NCBI RefSeq assembly: GCF_009727055.1
Contig: NC_052352.1
Span: 26,212,051 to 26,276,050, forward strand
Direction of reading: 5' to 3'
DNA: 64,000 nucleotides
DNA from: Benincasa hispida
Taxonomy: Eukaryota; Streptophyta; Magnoliopsida; Cucurbitales; Cucurbitaceae
The notes under the pieces were generated by a model that was not told where the DNA came from, did no database searches, and was given only the letters and a program-made list of their open reading frames with translations. Shown here piece after piece: positions 33,169-44,714 of the stretch. The stretch's first letter is position 1, and every line of letters begins with the position of its first letter. The translations under genes were made by a program, and so were the position numbers.

Positions 33169-34813
33169 ATATAATGGGTGATCAATCCAATCATAAATCT
33201 AAGCATAGAAATTTAAACACATTCAAGAACCACAGTAAATCAAGGAGAAATATAAATTTAGACAGAATCCTCACAATAGATTAATGGGTTTCACCTAGAC
33301 CTAAGTTAGCTACTTACCTTAGCCAGAAAATCGATCCAAGATAAGCTTTACAATCATAAAATTGATCTAAGAATGAAGAATTACAAAGGAAATGTGAAGA
33401 AGAGAAGAGAAAATCATATTGGGGGCTGAAAGTCCGAAGAGAATGACCTAAAATTTGGAGAAAACACTTATATAAAAATGGTCGAGCGCCACTACGCTGT
33501 TGGAGAGTGCAACGACGCTCTTATCGTAGCGTCAACCTAGAGTGTAGCTGCGCTCTTCGAGGCGCTCTATTTAGGCATGATTCTACCTTTGAGCACAACT
33601 TTGCGCTTTGCCCTGTGGCAGTTTTGTAATTTTGTGCACCTTGTCTTCCTTTTGACCTAGCTGTTTTGTTAAAGCTCCAATTTGGTCCGTTTCAACTCTA
33701 TTGCTCCCTAAAGTGCTCAATACCTATAAAATAACATATTTAACACATTACTCGGTCATTTTCCTTATTCTTTTCATGGTTGATGCTCCGGAGCTTCGTT
33801 TTGACTCATTTTCGTCCCATTTTGACTTCGATGGTCCGTATTGTCCCTCAGTTGCCCAATTACCTATAAAACAGTATAATAAACATGTAAAATACACGAA
33901 CGAGTCCGAATTAAGAAATGAAAATAGCATTTTTATGGTGCTATCACTCTCATACATGGAATGATGAATTTTATTTCAAATTCTCTCAATGAATATCTCT
34001 GTTACAATTGTTTGAAGAGAAGGAAAAAAACATAATTTCATAAAAAGTTTAAGAAAAAATAGGAAGATGAAATTTCCTCCATAGCCCTGCTTTAGTCTTT
34101 GAAAGTTATGTAGAAAGAAAAAAACCTATACCTAAAATCTTGTAGGTTAAATTCAAGTGACTAAAAAGTTTTTAGTTTGTGTATAAAATTTACTTATGTC
34201 ATAAATAGATATTATTTAAATATTGTTTTCATAAAAGATATTACGCATTATATTTAAAGGGTTTAATGGTTATATGTTAAAAAATGAGGGGCAAAGATTC
34301 TCCCCACTTTGCCTCTTTTATATATAGTAGAGATTATATGACATTTTGAATTAAAAAATAAGTTTGAAAGATAATTTTAGAGAGAGGAATTTTCTTTTAC
34401 TTTTCTTTTCAAATTTCAAATAATTAAGAATTATTACATGGCTTTTTAAATCTATTTTCAAAACCTTGTAGATTAAAAAAGGACATTTAAAAACTTAAGA
34501 ACCAAATGTATATATTGTTGAAAACTTAGACTAAAAAGGTAATTTTTCCAAAATGTTGAATACAAATTAAAATTTTCATTAAATTCTTTGTTTTTTTTGA
34601 ATCACAAACCAAACAAGGTCCCTAAACCTTTCCCTATCTTGTGACTTGAACTGACTACTTTACTTCCCTCTTTCAGGCATAGCCGCATGGGAGATGGGGC
34701 CCAAGCTGAGGTAAATATTGTACAATGTAGAAATGTACAGTGTAAAACACACTTCCCCATAATTTTTTCTTCTTTTGGTTAAAAGAAAGCTTCCCTTTTA
34801 ACTTTACAGAGCA
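33169..34813. other. Right flank of the gypsy insertion and 3' flank of the DUF1997 gene
   Basis: The sequence up to about 33960 contains words such as GAGCGCCACTACGCTGTTGG and GTAGCTGCGCTCTTCGAGGCGCTC, the kind of inverted GAGCG..CGCTC text frequent in plant LTRs, so it may be part of an older LTR relic. From about 33960 to 34740 it is plain AT-rich. The last 80 bases or so are likely 3' UTR of the gene on the - strand. No gene is supported. Confidence 0.45.
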
Positions 34814-37800
34814 TCAAGAGATGGAGAGTTGGGAATGATCTAACTGCTGACTGATCCATTTTTCATAATCTTGCACTAATTGCCGCAGCAGCAGAGGTAC
34901 AAGGTTGTCCAATAGAGCTTGTAGCATCCTGTGTCACCATAATTGAATGTCATAAGAAATGGTACATAAACAAGAATGATAATGAATACACAGCAAAAAG
35001 AAACTCAATCTCATATTCGAGAATTTCGGGTCTTACTCGATCATCAAAACAGAACTCGAAGACTAATGCAAAAGCTGGTAGCAACAGTTTCTATATACAG
35101 CTTATGAGGCTGGCAAACAGAAGAATTCTTGCTAGAAGTTGCTAAACAATATCAGGTTCAGTGAAATCTTTTCCTTTTCATGTTGTTAACTCAAGTTAAT
35201 ACAGTAGACAGAGTATAGATTTTTTTTTTTTTTTTTTTTTTTGAGGCAGACAGAGTATAGTCAAAAGGGCACAATTGATAATTATATGATTTTGTCTTCG
35301 TTTTAAAAAGTTGTGATGGTTTTCTCACAATGTTTTTACGATAGTTTGTCTTTCTAAAGATAATATTTGGATACTTAGTTTTTTTTTTTCCTTCCTTCAA
35401 AGCTTGACTTGGATTTCAAAGACATTATTAGAAAGTAGATAACAAAACGAAAAAACTCACAAGTGGAAGTAATGTTTACGATCTAAATTTTTCAAAACTA
35501 AAAACCAAATAGTTATCGAATAGAGTTAAATAACTTACAAATTCCCTGGATTCTCGACTGCAGCAGTAGGCATCAGAGTGAAGGGAAGTGTATAAATCTG
35601 CATCAAAAGCACGAATTATTCAGCCAGTAAATGATAAACAATTAAGTATGATATTGATGATAAAGATTATAACCTCCAGAGACAAATTTAACTTCACATC
35701 AACTTCCAGATATGAATTTGAATCGACTGTGTCCCATGTCAAGTGATTAATCATCAAGGCTGCACATCTAAAAGCAATGATCAACTAGAGTTTCTTGCTC
35801 TCATCACTTGAAATGTCAATTGATTAGAAAAGTGTTTCTACATTTTAGAGACATCAATTTTACGAACGAATAATTCTTAGAGTTCAACCGAACATGGGAG
35901 GATTTGAACCTTTGACCTATTAAACGAGGACACATGCCTTAACTAGTTGAGTTACACTTAGATTGACAAATCAATAATTCTCATAGCCAGCTTTATAATA
36001 ATGTATCAGAGGAAGTTCAGTTTACCTGAAAAATGCTCGTTTTGGCGTTCCACCAATTCTGAACCTTCAAACTGCGAATAAAATTTCAAAAGTCGGCAAT
36101 TTTGTACCTTTTATAATGTGCTTCCTATTGAATAGATGACAAATAAACTTTACTATGATCTTAATATGCACGTGTATTCATTCATAATTTCCAATTAATG
36201 CTCATCTGGGCAGAAGATAGCAGTTTCCTGTTGACTTCAAAACAAATGGGTAGACTATCACATCATCAATCAATCTAATAAAAACCCGTTAGACCTCTCA
36301 CATCAAACAATTTAGACCTCTCCAAAGAAATTCAAACCTCGTTTGATAACCATTTAATTTTTGTCAAGTGTGCTTGTTTTCTCATCATTTTTTACAATAA
36401 TTTTCATCTTTTCTAAGAAAACATTATAAGACAATTTTATTTTTTTTAGTTTTTAAAACTTGACATGGATTTTGAAGATACTCCTAAAAGGTAGACAACA
36501 AAATAAAACTCAGGTGGAAATAATTTTTATAAGGCTGGGTCTCAAATATAATTTTTTTAAAAAAAAACTAAAAACAAATAATTATCTAACAAAGCCTTAG
36601 AGATCACTGGAATGCAGATTGGAGAAATGGTTGCTATTGATCTATTAAACTATGTTCTACAATAATTATCTCCTTCATGCTCAAGTTTAACAAGATCATG
36701 AAATGACTCCAATCCAACTATTATAATTCCCTGCAAAGGCTCAATCTCAATCACTCAACTTGCTTAAAATCAATTGCCAATGGGCATCTTGTAAATCTTT
36801 GCTGTTTCAAACTAACAACTCATTCAGATACCAGACTTATCACCTTGCAAGAAAGCATCTCAACGGTAAAATCTTTGTCTGTCGGGATCACTCGTAAATC
36901 CAGTGTAGGGGCAGCTTCAAAGTTCAAAAGTTGCAATTTAGGCAGAGTGCATCTGCAAAAGCAACACACTAATCATTTACCTCTAAGAGGACATAATAAC
37001 TTGCAATTAAAGTAATGACTTTGGGTTTGGGCTATTAGAGACAAAAGGGAAGATCATACGCCATTGTTCTAAATACTAATAGGATGAAGCTACCACCGCA
37101 GAGACAAAAGGAAGTGACCTGTATGTGTTAGCATCAAGTAACTGGAAACTTCTCAAGGCATTTTTGTTAAGCATTGCTTCAATTCCTGAAGGGTGATTCA
37201 GGAATTCTCTGATATGATATATCCTGCCGCTGCGGCTACTGTAACTGGGCAATCTGATCTTCTCCCTTCTTGTGACAGACAAGTTTGCCCTTTTGGTATT
37301 AGTCTCAGAATTGGTGGCTTTGGACAGCTTAATCACTTCAAATTTCTTCCTGAGTTAAAGTAACCATTTCTAAGAACCAAAAAATGGAAAAAGATAATTT
37401 CTGCAAAAATGATTTAACGGAATCGAGAAAGTATAAGAAATAAATCCAAAATGATGTCAATATCTTCGTTCAAAGGCATTAGTACAACGGTAAACTTATT
37501 AAGAGTGCCTTCAATCAGGAGGTCGGGTCAGAAGTTCAAATCTCTCACTTGATGAACTCAAAATAAATAAATAAATATATATATATATATATATATATTA
37601 GAAGTGAATGATTTAACAGTAAAATTACTTCAGATTTTATACCAAGTTTACAAACTAAAACAAAACAATTAAGAGTTGAAGAGCCTATTTCCATTAGATA
37701 ACTCTTTGGTTTTTGTTTTTGAAAATTGTGCTAGTTTTTCTTACTGCTTCTTTATCATGATTTTCATCTTCCAAACTAAATACTTGAATTTTTAACCAAA

Positions 37801-38179
37801 TTTCAAAAACAATAACAAGTTCTTAAGACACTACTTTTTTTTAGGCTTGGCTTTTAAAAACACTCTAAGAAAGTAAATAACAAAACAAAGAAATAAAAAT
37901 GTGGGAATAGTGTTTATAAAATTCATTTTCAAAAGCCAAATGATTAACCAAGGAGACCTTTGAAAAGTATATTTGTTTTTTAGTTCAACGATAACTTCTT
38001 ACTCTTTGATCTGAGTGCATATATCTGGCAAACTTCTTTCTATATTCAGATTAAAATACAATTTAAATACTGATTAAGCAGAAAACTAATATATACCTCG
38101 GTGAACTAAACTTGTGGGCTGCCAGCAGTGGAAACGAGCCTTTTCCTTGCCCAAGCCATTTAGTAGTTAAAACCACCAT
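34814..38179 (-). CDS. DUF1997 family protein, probably chloroplast-targeted; seven coding exons
   Basis: Coding exons on the - strand are 38179-38097, 37349-37119, 36952-36844, 36071-36026, 35759-35674, 35597-35539 and 34928-34814. Each pair joins in frame at GT..AG sites, giving 729 bp and a 242-residue product ending in TGA. The N-terminus (MVVLTTKWLGQGKGSFP, then Ser/Lys/Arg-rich) looks like a transit peptide. The core contains LDLRVIPTDKDFTVEMLSCK, FEGSELVERQNEHFS and, at the C-terminus, LLDNLVPLLLRQLVQDYEKW, which I recognise as the DUF1997 pattern of plant and cyanobacterial proteins with no well-fixed function. A leader exon and leader intron lie upstream. SINE-like pieces sit in introns. 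The gene model is strong because all six junctions keep the frame and the protein is continuous. Confidence 0.88.
35880..35970 (-). mobile_element. SINE-like fragment in intron 4 of the DUF1997 gene
   Basis: On the - strand the text reads GTAACTCAACTAGTTAAGG (A-box-like), then after about 30 bases AGGTCAAAGGTTCAAATCC (B-box-like). This is the layout of a tRNA-derived SINE head. It cannot be a functional tRNA gene because no acceptor stem closes around the boxes. Confidence 0.5.
37470..37560 (+). mobile_element. SINE-like fragment in intron 1 of the DUF1997 gene
   Basis: An A-box-like GTACAACGGTAAACTTATTA is followed by a B-box-like GTCAGAAGTTCAAATCTC and then an (AAAT)n and (AT)n tail. That ending is consistent with a tRNA-derived SINE inserted in the intron. 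Boundaries are approximate. Confidence 0.45.
37561..37600. repeat. (AAAT)n/(AT)n microsatellite
   Basis: A short run of AAAT units passes into about 12 AT units. It may be the 3' tail of the SINE-like fragment just before it. Confidence 0.85.
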
Positions 38180-38400
38180 TCTCTCTACAAACACATTTTC
38201 CCCAAAATGAATTACAATGAATAAATATGGAAGCCCCCCAAAAAGGAAAAAGAATCAGACTCTCTAAGGGCAGCTGAGGAAGAAGATACAAGACAGAAAC
38301 CATTTTTCTTCACCTTGGAGTGGAATTTTATGCTCCTCCGATTGTCAATCGGACGGCGGAGAGCGGCGACCGGAATTCTGAAGTCTGCAGCGGATGGTAA
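38180..38400 (-). other. 5' leader exon and leader intron of the DUF1997 gene
   Basis: On the - strand a GC-richer exon (about 38400-38316) ends CACTCCAAG followed by the donor GTGAAG. An intron of about 130 bp ends TTTGTAG just before AGAGAATGG, which holds the start codon. No upstream ATG is seen in the leader exon, so this is 5' UTR. Transcription probably begins between 38400 and 38500. Confidence 0.55.
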
Positions 38401-39214
38401 AGAAATTTCTGAAAGAGAATTAAGGAAATGCCACTAAGAAACCCTTCAAGTGCGAATTAGAGAGATGAATTCAAGCCTCATCTTTAACAGAAACGAAAAG
38501 CAAATTGAGGTAATATCCAATCGAGAAAATGCACTGAATAATATGGGAAACACGTGGTGGAATCATAAGTGGAATCCCTTATTTTAAGACCATACCGTCC
38601 GCCGTCCGTTATCGATTGATTCCAAAGTTTAATTTGATGGGTGAAATCAAAATTAATCTCATATTATCTAACAACATTAGATTAGATTGTTTTTATTTTC
38701 TTGTCCATTTTTCTTTTTACTCGTAGAATCTTCTTTATTTTTATTTTTATTTTTTTACTTTTACAATTCTTTGACTTGTATGGTGTTGACTGGTACCAAG
38801 ATTTAGTCCTAGACATGCAGACAGTGTTTGGAATTCTTAAAAAGAGGAAAGAGAAACGATAATTAATTAATGAATCACAAAATAAAAGGAAAAATTAATA
38901 AATAAATAAACCTGAACAAGTAGTTAGAAGCGAGAATTGACGCACATAGTAGGTTGATTTTGTAATTTCACTTCATGATAACTTAAAGCAAAATGTTATA
39001 CAACTTTTGCTTTAGGAAGTGGGTCAAATTTTATTTAGGTCTTATCAAATAGGTCGTCCATATAATGAACCCATTATAAACCAACTTTCGAAGGTTAAGA
39101 CAATTTTTTAGTAGTTAATAAACATTTTTTAGTATAATAGTTCATAAACTTGAGCATAGACCAATTAGTCAAGATATATATCATCAGTCAAGAAATTTTT
39201 TAGTAGTTAATAAA
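38401..39214. other. Promoter side of the DUF1997 gene and AT-rich spacer
   Basis: No coding sequence is supported. A motif TTTTTTAGTAGTTAATAAACATT occurs at about 39107-39130 and again at about 39188-39212, 82 bp apart, immediately before the copia fragment begins. This could be a filler duplication from an old break. Confidence 0.45.
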
Positions 39215-39551
39215 CATTGTCGTCTTGGTCATCCATCTCTCTTAGTCTTAAAAAAGTTTTGTCCTCAGTTTCATAACTTGTCCTCATTAAATTGTGGTTC
39301 ATGTTAGTTTGCCAAACTTGATCATCTTAGCTCGCACCCTAGTGTTTATAATCGAGCCAATTCTCCTTTCGAATTAGTTCATTCTGACATCTAAGGTCCT
39401 TGTCCAGTTGTGTCCAAAACTGATTTTTGATATTTCATTACCTTCGTTGATAATTACTCTCGCATGACTTGGGTATATTTTATGAAGAGTCGTTCTAAGT
39501 TACTTTTTCACTTTTGTAATTTTCATGTTGAGATTCAAACTTAGTTTTGTG
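39215..39551 (+). pseudogene. Copia pol fragment: pre-integrase and integrase start
   Basis: The text begins at an RLGHPSL word, typical of the pre-integrase zinc region of copia elements, and continues with ANSPFELVHSD and a YFITFVDNYSRMTWVYFMK core, with stops scattered through it. It is cut at 39551 by an LTR insertion; the same reading continues at 43163. Upstream gag is absent. Confidence 0.75.
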
Positions 39552-39639
39552 TGTTAGGATTGATGTCCTAAATCTAGTATATCTCGTGGTTTGTAGTTAT
39601 GTTAACTGATGCATCTTTGTTATTGTGATGAAATAATGG

Positions 39640-41310
39640 AGTAGAATGTGATGGTGGAGTATACGTTGTGCATGCAAGTTTTCTCAGCAAGACCCAAGTA
39701 TAAATCCTACTGAGTTGCCCGGTAAGCCCAGGGTCGAACACAAGGACTAAGGAAATAGAATGCGATAGTAATTTTTGATTACTTTGCGGTGACAAATAAA
39801 ACAATGCGTTGGTTCGTTGGTTGTTTAAGGTATAAAAGCTATGTAGCGGATTTGAGAAAAGAGTTAATAATACGAAAGATGCAATGAGTATGCGGGGGAA
39901 TGGGTTGAGAAGGGATTTAACTAACACTTCCTAAGATTGTGTTCATATTATACGATCCTACTACATACATACAACAGCAAGTCATCTCTCAATGCAAATG
40001 CTATGGCTTCTAGTTTTAGAACGCATGCGATATATGCGATGGTGTCTATAGGACCTACATTTAAGCCTCTATTCTTGTCTATGCGATGACGAATGATACA
40101 CACATATACAAGACGACCGCATACTACCATAACCTATCTCTAGGGTACGTGCGATGCATGTTGGCAAATAGAGCTTATCTCTAAGTCTCTATCTCTTGCT
40201 TATGCAGATCTAATCTTGCTCTCTCAAGTCTAGATTCTAACCTAGCTCTCTCAAGTCTTAGGTTCTTTCTTTAGACTCTCTCTCGAGTAGCTCTAAAGAG
40301 TGATGGGCGCAACATAAGTCAAGATGATCGCATGCAATGAAGATCCTAGGTTATGTTAGCTAAGTACTTCTCAACCCATTCAACAGTTTTAGCTACTCAT
40401 GCGTATTTTAAAGAGAGTGAACAGATATAGAAATGCAAGTTCCATTCTATATATGAAATCAAAATACAGAATGACAATGTGAAAGAAAGATAAAGAGTTT
40501 GGTAGCAATTTATTGTTTCTCAAGGCTTTTACACTGTTCTTCTCTACTCTGCTCAAAAGATATTCTTGCTCTCGCAAGAGTCGACCCTCTTTCTGTTTTC
40601 CACGCTCCTTGGCACTCTCTCGAGCTGACCAGGATGATCTTCCGACGTCTTTTCCCTTTTCTCGCTTCCGCCGTCTAAGTATAAGAAACTACGAACAAGG
40701 TTAATTATCGTCTATATGGTGAACTCTCTAAAACTGAGCGAACTCCTTCAATGAAGGTAGCCTTCGGTATTTATAGAGCTTCAAGGTGAAGAACCTTTTC
40801 TCTCGAATGATTTCACTGATGGGATGTCATTAATTCTCTGTCTGATGCGTCGAATATTTGTCACCGAAAAGTTGAGTGTACTTGCTACAGTATGTCGTTA
40901 ACGGCTTGTCAACTTAATTCGAAATCGATCGTCATCAGCTTTCTGTCCCATCGTGATTTATTAAGCTTTTCACCCAAATGCGCCTACCTTGATGCGCCTG
41001 CTCTATGCGGTCACCTTCTTGAGAAAATTTTCACGAACGCAAACAATCGCATAGCCTTACGGTCGCAATCTCTTATGCGCTCGGACGCTAATTTTCTTGG
41101 ATTGCAATTTCGCCTTGCGCCAACGCATTTTCCTGCATAAAATACATAAGTTAGTTGTTTTAATGCGATGAACGCATGCGATTGCAATGTTGCAAACTTA
41201 ATGCTTTTGGACGCAATATTATATATTTTTACCGTTGCAATCCTGTATTGTTTTATATCTTTGTGCTGTAATAACGTGCACTTCTGTCCGTTATCATTAA
41301 CACAAATTAT
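39640..41310. repeat. ATGCG-rich dispersed repeat, copy 2, nested in the LTR
   Basis: This copy shares ordered blocks with 23105-25220: CCCAGGGTCGAACACAAGGAC, the pair CTAACCTAGCTCTCTCAAG then TAGGTTCTTTCTTTAG, CTCTCGAGTAGCTCTAAAG, and TTTATAGAGCTTC. Blocks of the solo LTR resume on both sides, so it is a later insertion. Both copies have the same orientation. The class is unknown. Confidence 0.5.
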
Positions 41311-41936
41311 TTATCTAATAAAATCAGAGATATTTTATTTGATGATTAGACTGCATTATTCAATTCAATAAACTAAGATTCAAGGTTATTTTGTGAAACT
41401 TAAACATGTATGTAGAGACATATAGGTGGATCATGTTTAAGTAATAAACTAAATGGTTTGTAGTAGATGGATACGGCTGAGTACCTTATCTTGGTGACAC
41501 TATGAATACGACCGCTTTGTAGATGTTACAATTGTTGTAAAGTACTACAAATGATTTGATCCTGATCGTTCATGTGGAGACAAGTGAGAGGGGGTATTTT
41601 ATGCAAAGAGTTTTTATAAGACCAGACTACAAAATGAATAGACTCTCTATGTAATACCGTTACTAGAAGAGATTTACGTTTCACTAGGATGACCATAGGA
41701 GACTTGACATTAATTCTAAGTGAGTCGTGAACTCCTGTTTATGACGCCGGTCCTTTGATCTGTATGAGTGAGAGTGACCATGATAGCCAACTCAATAAGC
41801 CTACTATTTTAAGGATTTGTCTAATTAGGGAGCTGGGAACACAACTACACAATATGGAATTCACTCTTTCCCAATCCTTAGGAAAGTAGATAAATTGCTC
41901 CTTAATAGCTGGTTCCGGGTCTTGAACAATGAGGCA

Positions 41937-42123
41937 TCAATCTCTCACTGGCCCGAGAGATGTTAGTTTATAGTTGGACTATAAATTGTTTGTTCATTAG
42001 AGGAATCAATGGTACTTAAGGAGTTAGATNTCAATCTCTCACTGGCCCGAGAGATGTTAGTTTATAGTTGGACTATAAATTGTTTGTTCATTAGAGGAAT
42101 CAATGGTACTTAAGGAGTTAGAT
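41937..42123. repeat. Exact 93-bp duplication on both sides of a single N
   Basis: Bases 41937-42029 and 42031-42123 are identical and start TCAATCTCTCACTGGCCCG; position 42030 is N. Related LTRs in this window have one copy of this stretch. Two contigs with overlapping ends were probably joined without merging the overlap. Confidence 0.95.
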
Positions 42124-43162
42124 ATAATTGTAGGGGTAAAATGGTATTTTGAACCAGCTATAATTATGAGCATTTGTGACGGGTCGTCGTTTAGTTGATT
42201 GATTATATCCATGGACACAAAAATAAATCTACAACGCGAAGAGTGCAGCTATACGGTCTTTAGTGGAGTGTTTGATCGTTAATGAATATTGATTAATTGG
42301 ATTAAAGAAGTTGAATCAACTAATCTCATATCATTGGAGCTTCTAATATGTAGGTTCATAAGTTCCCCTCGATAGCTCACTAAAGGAAATACAAGAGGAA
42401 TGATTTGAATTGTTCAAATCAATTGATAGAATAGCATATTAATGAGATTAATATGATATGGTTAATTATATATTTGATCTATAATTAAGAGAGAAATATT
42501 TGAATAGGATTCAAATAAGGAATTTTTTTTTTTTTATGAATCAGATCATAAGAAATTAGTTAATTTTGAGAGATGAAGGCAAATAAACATGTGGTGTTTA
42601 TTTAATTAATTAATTATATACATTAAATTAGATTTCATATATATAGTTATTTATTAGGTTTGATAATTAATAAAATAAATGTTATTTGATTAATTGAGCT
42701 CTAAGGGAAAATATGAAAATACTTGGAGAAGGGTTTCTTCTTCATATAAATTGTTTCTTTTACCCAAATCAAACATGATATTTTCATTTTTTGAAAACCT
42801 AGCCTCCAAAATTCTCTCAACACTTTCTCCTTCCCACCATTCCTCCTTCAAGGGTTAGAGACCACTCTTCTACCCTTGGATTCCAAGAGAATATCGAGAT
42901 CTCTTTTACGGTGGTGTTCATTTTTTGTTGGAGATACATTGCAGAAAAAAAGCTTCGGATTTTCGTGAAGACAAAGGGATCTACAAAGGTAAGAAAATGT
43001 TCTTCTTCCCTTTTCTTCTCTCTTCTAAGCATACTAATATGAATATTTATCCATTGTCCATTCTTGTTGCTGTTGTATTTTGTTTCTTTTAAACTAAAAA
43101 GGCAAGGCGTTCACACACTTTCGCTCAAGATTCGATCCCTTCATGGTGTTCCCCTTAACATA

Positions 43163-44714
43163 TTGTGAAGTGACATTGTCATTGAGTATTTTAAGAAGCA
43201 CTTACATCATATTTAGGTAAGCATGGAATTATTCATCAATCATCTTGTGCTCTTCTCAAAATGGATTTGTTGAAGGAAAGAATAGATCTCTTCTTAAAAC
43301 TGCACGAGCATTATTCTTTCAAATGCATGTTCCAAAGAATTTTTTGGGTTGATGCTATTTCAACGGCATGTTTTTTTATTAGTCGCATGTCTTCATCAAT
43401 TCTTAAAGGTTAGATTCCATATCATGTTTTATTTTCGTCAAAAGCTTTATTTTCTATTGAGCCAAAAATATTTGGTTGTACATGCTTTGTTCGGGATGTT
43501 CATCTTAATCTGACCAAATTAGACCCTAAATCTTTGAAGTGCATTTTCTTAGGCTATTCTCGTGTTCAAAAAGGATACAGATGTTATTGTTCTAGCTTGA
43601 ACATATATCTTGTATCTGGTGATGTTACATTCTTTAAATACCAGCCTCACACTCCATCTTTACCTAGTACAAGTCAAGGGGAGGATGATGATCTCTTTTA
43701 TACACCATTGTGTCTCCCACACCCAACCTTAATCCTTCTCCTTCTTTTTATGTCCCTACTTATCCATCTATTCACAGGTCTTGGATTGTCCTATTCCAAG
43801 AGATTTTTTGTCATCAGATCCAGGATCAAGTGATAATCTTCCCATTGCCCTTCGTAAAGTTAAATGTTCTTGCACTTATCCTATTGCTTCTTGTATCTCT
43901 TACGACTGTTTATCATCTATTACATGTTCTTTTGTTAAATCTCTTGACTTTGTCTCGATCCCTAAAATCGTTCATGAAGCATTGTCACATTTTGGCTGGC
44001 GCACTGCGATGATCGACGAGATAAATGCCTTGGATGATAATGGTAATTGGGATTTAGTATCTTTTCCTGTAGGTAAGAAGACTATCGGGTGCAAATAAGT
44101 GTTTGCAATTAAGGTTAATCTTGATGGATCAGTAGTTCGTTTAAAAGTGCGCCTTGTGGCCAAAGGTTATGCTCAAATATATGGGATTGACTATTTTGAT
44201 ACATTTTCTCCTATTGCTAAGCTCACTTCTGTCAGGTTATTCATTTATATGGCAGCATCTCAAGGTTGACCTTTACATCAGCTTGACATTAAAAATGTAT
44301 TTCTCCATTGTGATTTTCAGGATGAAACATAAATGGAGCAACCTCCTAGGTTTGTTGAAGAAAAACAAATCAAATCACTCAATCTTCTACCGACGATCTA
44401 CAAATGGTATTATTCTACTTGTATATGTTGATGATATTGTCATAACTGGAAGTGATACATCAGGTATATTGTCTCTCAAATCTTTCCTTCAAATTCAATT
44501 TCATACTAAAGACTTGTGAGTGCTAAAGTACTTCTTGGGTATTGAAGTAATAAGAAGAAAAAAGGGTATTTTTATGTAAAAAAAGTTATATGTGTTTGAT
44601 TTGCTATCTAAGACAGGAAAATTGGGAGCCAACCCATGCAGTACTCCGATGATGCCTAATCTGCAACTTTTAAAAGATGGAGAAACATTTAAAGATCCTG
44701 AAAGATATAGAAGA
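43163..44714 (+). pseudogene. Copia pol fragment: integrase end and reverse transcriptase
   Basis: Reading resumes after the LTR with GKHGIIHQSSC and continues through SLKCIFLGYSRVQKGYRCYC-like text (about 43530-43590). The reverse transcriptase then shows [14 protein letters not shown] words near 44150 and an intact LLVYVDDIVITGSD catalytic block near 44420-44455. Stops and frame changes occur throughout. The copy ends at DPERYRR, where the 44715 copia element is inserted. RNase H is missing or lost beyond that element. Confidence 0.8.

Larger units (their letters stand above)
39552..43162 (+). mobile_element. Copia-type solo LTR inserted in the copia pol fragment, itself carrying a nested repeat
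   Basis: The insert begins TGTTAGGATTGATGTCC and ends CCCCTTAACA (43160) plus TA. TTGTG occurs just before it (39547-39551) and just after it (43163-43167), a likely 5-bp target duplication. Internal blocks (GGATCATGTTTAAG, TGACACTATGAATACGACCGC, GGGAGCTGGGAACACAA) match the 27418-29520 solo LTR and the 44715 LTR family. No coding interior is present. An ATGCG-rich repeat is nested at about 39640-41310, and an assembly duplication lies at 41937-42123. Confidence 0.75.

Noticed and set aside
35880..35970. A functional tRNA gene
   Set aside because: Only A- and B-box-like words are present; no acceptor or anticodon stems form.
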